A stretch of DNA of 53,741 bases from an uncultured Collinsella sp. GTDB taxonomy: Bacteria > Actinomycetota > Coriobacteriia > Coriobacteriales > Coriobacteriaceae. A program made the position numbers and the translations under genes. This document shows, in pieces, positions 25,567 through 33,814 of this stretch (its first letter is position 1; the number at the start of each line of letters is the position of its first letter). The stretch covers positions 1 through 53,741 of the forward strand of contig URUI01000004.1 in the NCBI GenBank assembly GCA_900551015.1, in the 5' to 3' direction. Below the pieces are notes generated by a model. It did not search any database, had not been told where the DNA came from, and saw only the letters and a list, made by a program, of their open reading frames with translations.

Positions 25567-26445
25567 ATGCTTTCAGACACCACCGCACCTGCAGAGGGGC
25601 TTCAGGACAAACTCACAGCGCTCGAGCAGCTGCTTTTGGCATACGGACGCGTCGCCATCGGCTTTTCCGGTGGCGTCGACAGCAGCTTTTTGACCGCAGT
25701 CTGCGCCCGCATCATGCCCGCCAGCACGCTTCTCGTTCACCTCACCACGCCGCTCATCGGCACGCCCGAGCAGGCTTCGTTTGAGCGGGCGGTTGACGGG
25801 CAGGCCGATGAGGGGCCGCATTTCAAGCTCCCCGTGCTCAACCTCTCGGTCGATCAGCTGCAGCTCCCCCAGGTAGCCTGCAACGACGCCGACCGCTGTT
25901 ACCACTGCAAGCGCGCCGGCTTTACCGCCATCGTCAACCACGCCAGGTCGCTGGGTTTTCCCACCGTCATCGACGGCAGCAACGCAAGCGACCGCGGCGA
26001 CTACCGCCCCGGCATGCGCGCCGCCCAGGAGCTCGGCGTGCGCTCGCCGCTTATGGAGGTCGGCTTTACCAAGGACGAGGAGCGCGAGCTGCTACGCGCC
26101 TGGGGATACCCCGTCTGGAACCTGCCGGCAGGAGCCTGCCTGGCCACGCGAGTCCCCACGGGCGAGGAGCTCACGCGCGAGAAGGTCGATGTAATCCGCA
26201 CCTGTGAGGACTACCTGCACGACCTTGGCCTGGACCAGGTCCGCGCACGCCTCGTCGGCGGCTGCATGCATATCGAGGCCGCGCCGGCAGACGTCGCCAA
26301 GATCGCCGCCCTCGGCAGCACCGCGGTCAACGACGAGGGCAAGGCCCCGCTTCCCGCCGCCATCGAATCTGCCCTGCGCAACCTAGGCTGCGGCCATATC
26401 TCCCCCGAGGTCACCCCCTACATCCACGGCAACATGAACCTTTAG
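25567..26445 (+). CDS. larE: LarE-type ATP-dependent sulfur transferase
   Basis: 292 residues. An N-terminal PP-loop ATPase (GFSGGVDSSFL, residues 32-42) is followed by CYHCKRAGF and IDGSNASDRGDYRPGM, both characteristic of LarE, and by LPAGACLATRVPTGE, whose Cys corresponds to the sacrificial-sulfur cysteine of LarE. LarE converts the nicotinic-acid-derived precursor to the pincer thio-carboxylate of the nickel cofactor of lactate racemase-type enzymes. LarA, LarB and LarC are not in the window, so the partner genes must lie elsewhere, or the protein serves another sulfur transfer. AAGGA precedes the ATG. It sits between the two HAD copies, on the opposite strand. Confidence 0.88.
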   Translation: MLSDTTAPAEGLQDKLTALEQLLLAYGRVAIGFSGGVDSSFLTAVCARIMPASTLLVHLTTPLIGTPEQASFERAVDGQADEGPHFKLPVLNLSVDQLQLPQVACNDADRCYHCKRAGFTAIVNHARSLGFPTVIDGSNASDRGDYRPGMRAAQELGVRSPLMEVGFTKDEERELLRAWGYPVWNLPAGACLATRVPTGEELTREKVDVIRTCEDYLHDLGLDQVRARLVGGCMHIEAAPADVAKIAALGSTAVNDEGKAPLPAAIESALRNLGCGHISPEVTPYIHGNMNL

Positions 26446-26543
26446 GTTACGCCGTTTTACAAACGGCGTACCTGCTCGGCGCTGCGCGGGCTCCGGGCAA
26501 GCAACCGCGTCGAAGCTACCGTCATCAACCTCGGCGCATGCCT

Positions 26544-27194
26544 TTAGCGCACTGCCCTGACCGCTGCCGGCAGATCGAACAGCGTATCGAGCACAGCCTC
26601 GCAGCCCTCCGCCACGTCCTGCGGAAGCGGCACGATGTCGGGAACGGCAAAGACATGGCAGCCGGCCGCGATGCCAGAGACGCAGCCGTTGCGTGAGTCT
26701 TCGACCACGGCGCACTCCTCGGGAGCAAGGCCCGCGCGCTCGCAGGCGAGCAGGTAGATCTCGGGATCGGGCTTGCCGTTCAGGGTATCCTCGTTACAGG
26801 TCACCGTCTCAAACTTGTCAAAGAGGCCGACCGTCTTTAGGTTGCGCTCGGCCGCAACGCGGTGCGACGACGTCGCAAGGCCCACGTGATAGCCCGCAGC
26901 CAGCAGTTCGTCCAGGCACTCGGCGGCGCCGGCCTTAAGCTCCAGATCGGTCTTGACCATCTCGTCGAGAGCATCCCTGTAGTGGGCTTCGACCGTCTCG
27001 ACGATTTCGCGGCTGCCGTAATGCTCCTCAAGGATGTCCCTGACATCAGGCATCGAGCGACCGATAAACTGATGGACCAGCGCATCATCAATCGCAATCC
27101 CCAGCTCGGCAGCGCCCACCTTCCATGCGCTCATGTCCAAACGCTCGGTATCGACCAGCGTTCCGTCCATGTCAAAAATGACAGCCTTGATCAT
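26544..27194 (-). CDS. HAD-family phosphatase/phosphomutase-like hydrolase (copy B)
   Basis: 216 residues, a paralog of the gene at 24743-25393 with the same length, start context and motifs (FDMDGTLVDTERL, LATSSHR, GKPDPEIYLLACERAG, VVEDSRNGCVSGIAAG). Differences cluster in the cap (DMSAWKVGAAELGIAI, SREIVETVEAHYRDALDEM), where substrate is chosen in this family, so the two may act on different sugar phosphates. The upstream AT-rich palindrome at 27245-27270 is shared with copy A. Start ATG at 27192-27194. Confidence 0.92.
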   Translation of the reverse strand: MIKAVIFDMDGTLVDTERLDMSAWKVGAAELGIAIDDALVHQFIGRSMPDVRDILEEHYGSREIVETVEAHYRDALDEMVKTDLELKAGAAECLDELLAAGYHVGLATSSHRVAAERNLKTVGLFDKFETVTCNEDTLNGKPDPEIYLLACERAGLAPEECAVVEDSRNGCVSGIAAGCHVFAVPDIVPLPQDVAEGCEAVLDTLFDLPAAVRAVR

Positions 27195-27244
27195 ATCGGT
27201 CCCCTTCGCCGGCTTGTATTGCCGCCACTCTACCACACTATCCA

Positions 27245-27270
27245 ACTTGTATATAACGTATATATCATAT
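27245..27270. promoter_or_regulatory. AT-rich palindromic promoter element of HAD copy B
   Basis: ACTTGTATATAACGTATATA followed by TCATAT, matching the element at 25450-25475 except for one base. It is likely the promoter and/or operator of copy B. Confidence 0.65.
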
Positions 27271-27276
27271 CGCGCC

Positions 27277-27313
27277 AACCTGCTGAAAAGGGACAGGTTT
27301 ATTTTGGCAGGTT
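27277..27313. repeat. GGGACAGG-family hairpin (copy 2)
   Basis: AACCTGC (27277-27283) pairs with GCAGGTT (27307-27313); the inner arm is less perfect than in copy 1. From AAGGGACAGG through TTATCTGGG it is identical to the unit at 20855. Confidence 0.85.
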
Positions 27314-27334
27314 TTATCTGGGGAAACGCAGACA

Positions 27335-27367
27335 GGGCCGCGACGCCTATAGCGTCGCGGCCCTTTT
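27335..27367. terminator. GC-rich hairpin after the PTS EIIA gene
   Basis: GGGCCGCGACGC (27335-27346) pairs with 27352-27363. The T-run (TTTT) follows on the plus strand, so for the leftward operon it is a stable hairpin without a clean U-tract. Confidence 0.6.
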
Positions 27368-27406
27368 CCTTGGAGAAGGATCGATTAATGGAACGGAGAG
27401 CCCGTT

Positions 27407-27859
27407 CTAGCCCTCGAGCCCGGCGTTGATGAGCTCGGCAATCTCGACAGGATCGGTGCTTTCGCGCACCCTGTCACGGAAGCCAGCATCCATCAGCATC
27501 ACGGCAGCCTTGGAGAGCAGACGCAGGTGCGTGGTTCCCGCTTCGCCGGCGGGCACGTACAGCGCGAGCGCCACATCGACGGGCACGCCATCAAAGCTCG
27601 GCCACTCAACAGGCTCGGACAGCTTGAGCACGGCCACGCCCGGCGTATGGATCGCATCGCTCTTGGCATGCGGAACGGCAAAACCGGCGACGAGGCCAGT
27701 CTCGGCCTCGTTTTCGCGAGCAATAAAAGCCGCCTCTACAGCAGACGCGTCATCGGCAAAACCAAGCTCAACAGCCTGCTCGGACAGATAATGCAGCGCG
27801 TCCTCGCGCGAGGCGGCGGCGTAGCCAATCGTCACTTGGTTGGCAGATACAAACCCCAT
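27407..27859 (-). CDS. PTS EIIA component, fructose/mannitol type
   Basis: 150 residues. The phosphoryl-accepting His is in GFAVPHAKSDAI (H64), the usual PTS_EIIA_2 site, followed by VAVLKLSEPVEWPSFDGVPVDVALAL and a C-terminal helical end. It would pass phosphate from HPr to the EIIB domain of the transporter encoded at the head of the same operon (31927-33399). It is the last gene of the operon, 12 bp after the transketolase C-terminal subunit gene. A start ATG at 27857-27859 follows GGAAGG. Confidence 0.9.
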   Translation of the reverse strand: MGFVSANQVTIGYAAASREDALHYLSEQAVELGFADDASAVEAAFIARENEAETGLVAGFAVPHAKSDAIHTPGVAVLKLSEPVEWPSFDGVPVDVALALYVPAGEAGTTHLRLLSKAAVMLMDAGFRDRVRESTDPVEIAELINAGLEG

Positions 27860-27871
27860 GGAAAGCCTTCC

Positions 27872-28810
27872 TTACAACACGGACCTGACCGCAGCTTCGA
27901 TGCCGTCGGCGTCCAAACCGTACTTATGCAGCAAATCGACCGCAGGGCCGGACTCGCCGTACACATCGCGCACGCCGACGCGACGCATCGGCACTGGATG
28001 CTGCTCCGCGAGCACCGAGGCAACGGCCTCGCCAAGACCACCGATAATCGAATGCTCCTCGGCGGTGACCACGCGACCGGTCTTCTTGGCGCTGGCAACC
28101 ACCAAACGCTCATCGAGCGGTTTGATCGTATGCATGTTGATGACCTCAGCATCGATGCCGTCGGCAGCGAGCGCCTCGGCAGCAGCGAGTGCCTCAGCGA
28201 CCATGAGACCGCACGCGACGATCGTGACATCAGAGCCCTCCCGTACAACAACACCGCGGCCGATCTTGAACTCGTAGTCCTCGTGATCGTTGATGACCGG
28301 TGTTGCCAGGCGGCCGAAGCGCATGTAGACCGGCCCCTCAAACTCATAGGCGGCGCGCACACAGGCGCGGGCCTCGACATCGTCGGCGGGAACGGCCACC
28401 GTCATACCCGGAATCGTACGCATGAGTGCGATATCCTCGCAGCACTGGTGCGTGGCGCCGTCCTCGCCCACCGAAATGCCGGCATGGGTGGCGCCAATCT
28501 TGACGTTGAGGTGCGGGTAGCCAATGGAATTGCGGACCTGCTCGTAGGCGCGACCGGCGGCAAACATCGCAAAGGTGCTCGCAAAAGCAACGCGGCCCGT
28601 GGTCGCGATGCCGGCGGCAAGACCCATCAGGTTGCTCTCGGCGATGCCGGCATCGTAAAAGCGCTCAGGATGGGCAGTCTTAAACTTACCCGTCTGCGTA
28701 GCGGCAGCCAGGTCGGCATCGAGCACTACAAAGTCATCGTGCTCATTGCCCAGCTCGACGAGTGCCTCGCCGTAGCTTACGCGCGTGGCGACTTTTTTGA
28801 CCTCTGCCAT
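27872..28810 (-). CDS. Transketolase, C-terminal subunit
   Basis: 312 residues, carrying the pyrimidine-binding and C-terminal domains of a split transketolase. Landmarks: VVLDADLAAATQTGKF, ERFYDAGIAESNLMGLAAGIATTGRVAFASTFAMF (with the catalytic Glu in GIAESN), HAGISVGEDGATHQCCEDIALMRTIPGM and the C-terminal swap domain. It pairs with the N-terminal subunit encoded just upstream, whose stop and this start overlap by one base (TAATG), which implies coupled translation. The complex shuttles two-carbon units between sugar phosphates using thiamine diphosphate. Confidence 0.94.
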   Translation of the reverse strand: MAEVKKVATRVSYGEALVELGNEHDDFVVLDADLAAATQTGKFKTAHPERFYDAGIAESNLMGLAAGIATTGRVAFASTFAMFAAGRAYEQVRNSIGYPHLNVKIGATHAGISVGEDGATHQCCEDIALMRTIPGMTVAVPADDVEARACVRAAYEFEGPVYMRFGRLATPVINDHEDYEFKIGRGVVVREGSDVTIVACGLMVAEALAAAEALAADGIDAEVINMHTIKPLDERLVVASAKKTGRVVTAEEHSIIGGLGEAVASVLAEQHPVPMRRVGVRDVYGESGPAVDLLHKYGLDADGIEAAVRSVL

Positions 28811-29640
28811 TAGAGTTCCTCTCCTGCTGCCGCGAGCTCGGCCATGGCCTGCTCAAACTGCTCGTCATTGGGCGCCTTGCCATGCCAGCCAACCTGGTTC
28901 TCCATAAAGGAGACGCCTTTGCCCTTCACCGTCTCGGCGATGATAGCGACGGGCGCGCCGGTCACCTCGCGAGCTTCGGCGAAAGCCGCCTCAATCTGCG
29001 CCATGTCGTTGCCATCGGCTAGCTCTATCACATGCCACTTAAAGGCGCGGAACTTGTCGGCAAGCGGCATGGCCGAGTTGACTTCATCGATCGTGCCGTC
29101 AATCTGCAAGCCGTTGTGGTCGACGACGGCAACAAGATTGTCGAGCGCATGGTTGCCGGCAAACATAGCCGCCTCCCACACCTGGCCTTCCTCGCACTCA
29201 CCGTCGCCCAGCAACGTGTAGACACGGTAGCTGTCGCCCCAGTGCTTAGCGGCAAGCGCCATTCCAACTGCAGCAGAGATGCCCTGACCGAGCGAGCCGG
29301 TGGACATATCGATGCCTGGGGTATCGTTCATGTTGGGATGGCCCTGCAGTCGGCTGCCAATATGGCGGAGCGTCTCGAGCTCTTCGACGGGAAAATAGCC
29401 GCGATTTGCCAACACCGAATACAGGCCCGGCGCCGCGTGACCCTTGGAGAGCACAAAGCGGTCGCGATCGGCCTTGTGAGGGTCGGCAGGATCGATATTC
29501 ATTTCCTCAAAGTACAGATACGTCATGATGTCGGCTGCACCGAGCGATCCACCCGGATGTCCCGACTTGGCCGCGTGAACCGCAGTCACGACACCCTTCC
29601 TGACCTCATTGGCGACCTTCGCCAGCTCCTGGTTGGTCAT
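28810..29640 (-). CDS. Transketolase, N-terminal subunit
   Basis: 276 residues, the thiamine-diphosphate-binding half. It shows AKSGHPGGSLGAADIMTYLYF, FVLSKGHAAPGLYSVLANRGYF, then the ThDP motif GDGECEEGQVWEAAMFAGNHALDNLVAVVDHNG (GDG...N pattern) and KGKGVSFMEN. ATG at 29638-29640 begins at the normal MTNQELAKVA; the ribosome binding site is GAGAGGAATTC. It lies between transaldolase and the C-terminal subunit, giving a complete set of non-oxidative pentose phosphate activities in one operon. Confidence 0.94.
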   Translation of the reverse strand: MTNQELAKVANEVRKGVVTAVHAAKSGHPGGSLGAADIMTYLYFEEMNIDPADPHKADRDRFVLSKGHAAPGLYSVLANRGYFPVEELETLRHIGSRLQGHPNMNDTPGIDMSTGSLGQGISAAVGMALAAKHWGDSYRVYTLLGDGECEEGQVWEAAMFAGNHALDNLVAVVDHNGLQIDGTIDEVNSAMPLADKFRAFKWHVIELADGNDMAQIEAAFAEAREVTGAPVAIIAETVKGKGVSFMENQVGWHGKAPNDEQFEQAMAELAAAGEEL

Positions 29641-29704
29641 ACGAATTCCTCTCTTGAGAACAACCCCGGCACCGGATGGCGCGATGCCGAGGGCAACCCG
29701 GTCG

Positions 29705-30388
29705 TTAAGCCTGAGCGACGACCTTCTGCCAGTCAGCCTCAAAAGAGGCGAGGCCCTGGTCGGTCAGCGGGTGATGCAGGCACTTCTTGAGAGCGGCCAT
29801 GGGCACGGTCGCGATGTCGGCACCAAGAAGAGCCGCCTGGGTCACGTGGTTGGGCGTGCGGACCGAAGCGGTGATGATCTCGACGGTGTCGTCGACGTTC
29901 TTGCCGGTCCAGTCATAGTTCTTGATGCATGTCACGACATTGTCGAGCTGCGAGATGCCGTCCTCGGCGATGTCGTCAAAGCGGCCGACAAACGGGCTGA
30001 TGTAGCGGGCACCGGCGTTGGCGGCCATGAGGGCCTGCGTCGGCGAGAAAACAAGCGTCATGTTGACGCGCACGCCCGCATCGGCCAGGGCGCGGCAGGC
30101 GGCGAGGCCGGCCTCGCACACGGGAAGCTTGACCACGATGTTGGGAGCCAGGGCGGCAAGACGCTTGCCCTCCTCGATCATGCCCTCGGCAGTGGTCGCG
30201 GTGGACTCAGCAGACACGGGCAGGCCCTCGCAGAGCTCGGCAATCTTGAGCATATGGGGCTCAAAGTCGGCGAGCTTGCCGCCGGTCTTGGCGTACAGGG
30301 ACGGGTTGGTGGTGACGCCGGCAAGGCAGCCCCAGCTCTTGGCCTCGGCGATCTCGTCAAGGTTGGCGGTATCGATAAAGAACTTCAT
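29705..30388 (-). CDS. tal: Transaldolase (TalC/FSA subfamily)
   Basis: 227 residues, the short decameric transaldolase form. MKFFIDTANLDEI and GVTTNPSL open the barrel; the Schiff-base Lys is in VVKLPV (K87). Two residues that tell transaldolase from fructose-6-phosphate aldolase are Glu61 (AESTATTAEGM; Gln in FsaA) and Phe133 (SPFVGRF; Tyr in FsaA), so this is a transaldolase rather than an aldolase, assuming the numbering shift of two from E. coli FsaA. AAGGAG precedes the ATG by 9 nt. It precedes the transketolase genes by 64 bp. Confidence 0.92.
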   Translation of the reverse strand: MKFFIDTANLDEIAEAKSWGCLAGVTTNPSLYAKTGGKLADFEPHMLKIAELCEGLPVSAESTATTAEGMIEEGKRLAALAPNIVVKLPVCEAGLAACRALADAGVRVNMTLVFSPTQALMAANAGARYISPFVGRFDDIAEDGISQLDNVVTCIKNYDWTGKNVDDTVEIITASVRTPNHVTQAALLGADIATVPMAALKKCLHHPLTDQGLASFEADWQKVVAQA

Positions 30389-30425
30389 GGTGCAAACTCC
30401 TTCTAAGGAATCCAAAACTCAAAAA

Positions 30426-30494
30426 ATAGGACAAAGGGGATGTCCCTTTGTCCTATGTGCCGGGCCTGCAGCTGGGACATGCCCCAGGCCCGGC
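30426..30494. repeat. Tandem hairpins between kbaZ-like gene and tal
   Basis: ATAGGACAAAGGG (30426-30438) pairs with 30444-30456 (13 bp, 5-nt loop). Immediately after, GCCGGGCCTG (30459-30468) pairs with 30485-30494; its loop holds GGGACATGCCCC. They sit inside the operon and could set relative expression of the two halves. Confidence 0.75.
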
Positions 30495-30513
30495 GTCGTG
30501 TAGGAAAAGCTAC

Positions 30514-31782
30514 TTAGAGAGCCTTCTCGATGCGGCTCGTGACGCCCTTGAGGTTAAGACCGACGACGTACTGCTTGATCGGGCGCTTGATGTGCTCGAT
30601 CACAAAGCGCTTGCCGTCAATGTCCTGGGCAGCGAGGTTGCGATAGAGCTTCTCGACCTGCTCCTTGACCTCGGGATCGTTGAACGCGTAGTGGCCGGAG
30701 ACATCCAGAATCTTCAGGCTGAGCTCGTCGTCGGCCAGAATGTCGTCAACCTGCAGGTTGACATCGTCGCCGGTCATCCACTTGCGCCAGCGCTCGGTCT
30801 TGATGGCCTTGACCAGCAGCGTGTGATACAGATCGGAGGGATCGTCGCACAGGCCGTTGTCGACCAGAATCTGCTCGGTAGCGCAGAGCTTGAGGTAAGC
30901 GCGGGTCTCCTCGGTGCCGTACTGAGGGGCGACATTGGAAGCGGTCACGTGTGCCGGGATGTGCTCGAGCAGCGTCGCGTCGTCCAGGTAGTCGGCGTTG
31001 TGCTCCTTCAGGCCCACGCCGTAGCGCTTGGCCATGTCGGCGAGCTCGCGGGCATTCTTAAAGTTGTAATGACCGACCTGCTCGGTCCAGCGGGTGAGCG
31101 TACCGGTCTGGCCGACGATAAAGGTGGGCATGGGGCAGCCGCGCTTCTCGAGCTCGGGCTGCAGCTGAGAAATGAACTCCTCGTACTTGTCGGTGGAGGT
31201 CAGGCCGCCATTGGTCTCCTCGGTACCGACCTCATAGGCAACCTCGGGCAGGTTATGCTCGCGACGGTACTGCTCAAGATAGTCGATAAGATCGATCGTG
31301 CGGCGAAGCACCGCGTCGAGCGGAATAACCTTGCCGATCTGATAGGGGTCCTTGGTGGGGTCGACCATCAGCAGGTCAAAGCCTGCCTCCATGTCGGCGA
31401 CAAAGGACTTGCGGGCGAGCTCCATGGCCTCGTCCTCGGGCAGGTGGGCGTTACGCTCCTCGTCGCGCTGCCACGGACCGCCGTGATCGCGGCACAGGTA
31501 GTACGGACCGGTATAGCCCACCTCGTCGGCAACCTTCTTAATGTCGGCGGCAAAGCGCGTCTGGTCCCAACCGTTGACGTAGCCGGCGCCCATCTCGTCC
31601 ATATCGACCTGGTTGCGGCTAGCGATAAACATGGGCGGGAAATCCTCGTCCTTGGCAAGCTCGAACACGGCCTGAATCAGGTTGGGGCTCATGGGGCCAA
31701 TGCCGACCATGGTTGCGTGATCGCCGCTGTCCTGCAGCTTGAGCATGCCCTGAACGGCCTGGCGGATGGTGAGGTTGGACAT
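30514..31782 (-). CDS. D-tagatose-bisphosphate aldolase class II, non-catalytic-type subunit (KbaZ/GatZ-like)
   Basis: 422 residues. It has the KbaZ/GatZ layout: FIASRNQVDMD-GAGYVNGWDQTRFAADI, YYLCRDHGGPWQRDEERNAHLPEDEAM, DLLMVDPTKDP, YEVGTEETNGGLTSTDKYEEF, and the C-terminal HYAFNDPEVKEQVEKLYRNL. In E. coli KbaZ and GatZ stabilise the catalytic class II aldolase (KbaY/GatY), but no such partner is encoded here, and the DHGGPW region keeps metal-ligand-like residues. It may act alone in aldol chemistry on the phosphosugar made by the PTS. Start ATG after GGAGAA. Second gene of the operon, 144 bp after the EIIBC gene. Confidence 0.88.
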   Translation of the reverse strand: MSNLTIRQAVQGMLKLQDSGDHATMVGIGPMSPNLIQAVFELAKDEDFPPMFIASRNQVDMDEMGAGYVNGWDQTRFAADIKKVADEVGYTGPYYLCRDHGGPWQRDEERNAHLPEDEAMELARKSFVADMEAGFDLLMVDPTKDPYQIGKVIPLDAVLRRTIDLIDYLEQYRREHNLPEVAYEVGTEETNGGLTSTDKYEEFISQLQPELEKRGCPMPTFIVGQTGTLTRWTEQVGHYNFKNARELADMAKRYGVGLKEHNADYLDDATLLEHIPAHVTASNVAPQYGTEETRAYLKLCATEQILVDNGLCDDPSDLYHTLLVKAIKTERWRKWMTGDDVNLQVDDILADDELSLKILDVSGHYAFNDPEVKEQVEKLYRNLAAQDIDGKRFVIEHIKRPIKQYVVGLNLKGVTSRIEKAL

Positions 31783-31874
31783 TTTGTTCTCCTTCTCCAG
31801 AGGATTTTTGACAAAAGTTCCCTGGGACCCAGATGTGGGCCCTATCAGTGCGGATGGATTTTGTTGTGTAGGGG

Positions 31875-31912
31875 CGGTTGTGCGGAGTCAAATCCATCCC
31901 TCCGCACAACCG
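31875..31912 (-). repeat. Hairpin between PTS EIIBC and KbaZ-like genes
   Basis: CGGTTGTGCGGAG (31875-31887) pairs perfectly with 31900-31912; the loop TCAAATCCATCC can instead pair with GGATGGATTT near 31851, giving two alternative folds. No T-run; it could be an attenuator or RNA-processing site inside the operon. Confidence 0.7.
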
Positions 31913-31926
31913 GAGTCCTTAAAGGT

Positions 31927-33399
31927 TTACTTGGCCTGCTTATCGAGCGTGGGCTTCATGGCAATCAGGATTGCAGCGGCGACCAAGGAGCCAATCACGA
32001 TGTCCAGGCAGAACAGCGCGACGTTGTTGGTGGCCAGGGCGACAATAAAGCCACCATGCGGAACATAGCAGTCGATGCCCTGGAAGGCGGCAAGCGCCGC
32101 GCCCACGGCAGAGCCGATGCAAATGCCGGGCAGGGTGTGGCCAAGATCCTTGACCGCGAAGGGAATAGCGCCCTCGGTAATACCGATGCAGCCCATGAAC
32201 AGAGCAGAGATGCCCATCTGACGGTCAGCGTCATCGAACTTGTTCTTGGCGATGAGCGCAGCGAGGCCGCAAGCAATCGGGGGAATGGCGACGGCGACGC
32301 GGAACATACCGTTGGGGCCGTAGATGCCGGAGGCCATGATGGCCATGGTAAAGGTCGAAGCGGTCTTGTTGATGGGGCCACCCATATCGAAAGCGGTCAT
32401 AACGCCAATGACCAGGCCCAGGACGACGGCGGAGCCGCCCTGCAGGCTGCCGAGCACGCTGGTGAGCCAATCCATCACAAAGCCAAGCGGCGTGGCCAGG
32501 ATGTAGATGTAAGCCATGCCCAGGACGAGCGAGGTCAGAATCGGGATGATCAGAATGGGCATGATGGTCTGGATGGTGTTGTTGACCTTCCAGGTCTTCA
32601 TCCAGCGGACAAAGTAACCGCAGATGACAGCCATGATCATGGCGCCCAAGAAGCCGGTCGAAACGCTGTTGCCGCTCGGGGTGACGACGGCGTTGTTAAC
32701 CAAGTAGCCCAGGACGAAGCCGGGGGCAAGTGCGGGCTTACCGGCCATCGAGTAGGCGATGTATGCCGCAAGCACCGGAATCATCATAGAGATGCCGGCC
32801 ATGCCGATAGTGTTAAGGCTCACCATCAACGGGTTGGTGACCTCCATGCCGCTAGCACCGGCAGTACCGGATGCCAACGAGAAGGCGAGGAACACGCCAC
32901 CGATAACGACGATGGGGATAAAATAGGAAACGCCGGTATTGAATGCATTGAGCAGCGTCTTGCCAGGGTCGGCAAAGATGGACTGCTTGGACGCCGGTGT
33001 CGGGGCCTGCGGGGCAGCGGAGACGGCCTTCTTCTCTGCCTTGGCCTCGGCCTTGGACGCGTCAACGGCACCGCCCGTCGCCTTGATGATCTCGACAGCC
33101 TGGTCGATAATCTTTACCGGATCGGCGATTACATCCGAGGTGCCGACCTTGAGGAACTTGCCCTCGGCCATCTTCTGCTCAAAACGGTCCTCGTTCTCGA
33201 CACCCACGTCGACGGACTCGAGCACCAGGTCGGCGCAATCAACGTCTTCCTGCGTGAGCTCATTCTCGATACCCAGACCACCCTGAGCCTCGACTTTGCA
33301 CTCGATGCCACGAGCGGCGCATTCATCCTGAATCGCCTTCTGGGCCATATACGTGTGGGCGATACCCACGGTACAGGCGGCAACGCCTACGATCTTCAT
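31927..33399 (-). CDS. PTS fructose-type transporter, EIIBC
   Basis: 490 residues. Residues 1-100 are the EIIB domain (MKIVGVAACTVGIAHTYMA, phospho-Cys9). An Ala/Lys-rich linker (about 115-145) leads to the EIIC membrane domain (GVSYFIPIVVIGGVFLAFS, FDMGGPINKTASTF, GITEGAIPFAVKD, FQGIDCYVPHGGFIVAL), the typical fructose-family channel. EIIA is a separate protein encoded at the operon's end. ATG at 33397-33399 follows GAGGGAAG. The sugar is not determined; the operon's KbaZ-like and transketolase genes point to a ketose, hexitol or similar. Confidence 0.94.
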   Translation of the reverse strand: MKIVGVAACTVGIAHTYMAQKAIQDECAARGIECKVEAQGGLGIENELTQEDVDCADLVLESVDVGVENEDRFEQKMAEGKFLKVGTSDVIADPVKIIDQAVEIIKATGGAVDASKAEAKAEKKAVSAAPQAPTPASKQSIFADPGKTLLNAFNTGVSYFIPIVVIGGVFLAFSLASGTAGASGMEVTNPLMVSLNTIGMAGISMMIPVLAAYIAYSMAGKPALAPGFVLGYLVNNAVVTPSGNSVSTGFLGAMIMAVICGYFVRWMKTWKVNNTIQTIMPILIIPILTSLVLGMAYIYILATPLGFVMDWLTSVLGSLQGGSAVVLGLVIGVMTAFDMGGPINKTASTFTMAIMASGIYGPNGMFRVAVAIPPIACGLAALIAKNKFDDADRQMGISALFMGCIGITEGAIPFAVKDLGHTLPGICIGSAVGAALAAFQGIDCYVPHGGFIVALATNNVALFCLDIVIGSLVAAAILIAMKPTLDKQAK

Positions 33400-33499
33400 T
33401 GCTTCCCTCTTTTCATAGAGTTGCGTGCGCAAGACACCGTTTGCGGAGGCCTCCGGAGCATCCCCTGCCGTTTGGACTTGCTGTCTTTTCGACAAGACC

Positions 33500-33529
33500 A
33501 ATATAGGTGCTCGTTTTTCTTAATGCCAG
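33500..33529 (-). promoter_or_regulatory. Promoter of the PTS-transketolase operon
   Basis: On the minus strand CTGGCA (33524-33529), an 18-nt spacer and TATATT (33500-33505) predict a start near 33493, about 95 nt before the EIIBC ATG. Confidence 0.6.
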
Positions 33530-33559
33530 TTTATTTCGGTAAACGCGCAGGTCAGAGCG

Positions 33560-33592
33560 TTGGTTACGCTATTTAGTTATGCGTTTAACCAA
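33560..33592. promoter_or_regulatory. Inverted repeat between PTS operon and LacI gene
   Basis: TTGGTTACGC (33560-33569) faces GCGTTTAACCAA (33581-33592), an imperfect dyad lying between the divergent genes. It is a candidate binding site for the adjacent LacI-family regulator. Confidence 0.5.
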
Positions 33593-33814
33593 AAATGAAT
33601 CCTGCGATTTTACCCTCGATTTCAAAAGTCAAGAAGTATTTGATTTTCTCGGTAGACGGCAGATGCGCATGCCGGTCACAAATTTCGACCCCACCCATAT
33701 ACCGCATTTGTTGCATACTCATATGAAAGGAAAAAGTCGCTCACCAAAGCGCATCCCTCACCAAGACTCAAAGTCATCATGTTGGAAAATGCTCATCTGT
33801 CGGAAGGAGTCGCT

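Noticed and set aside
30448..33576. A long open frame of about 1040 codons on the plus strand
   Set aside because: It lies antisense to the KbaZ-like and EIIBC genes, whose products are recognised. Its translation is Val/Gly/His/Asp-rich, as expected for the opposite strand of GC-rich genes.
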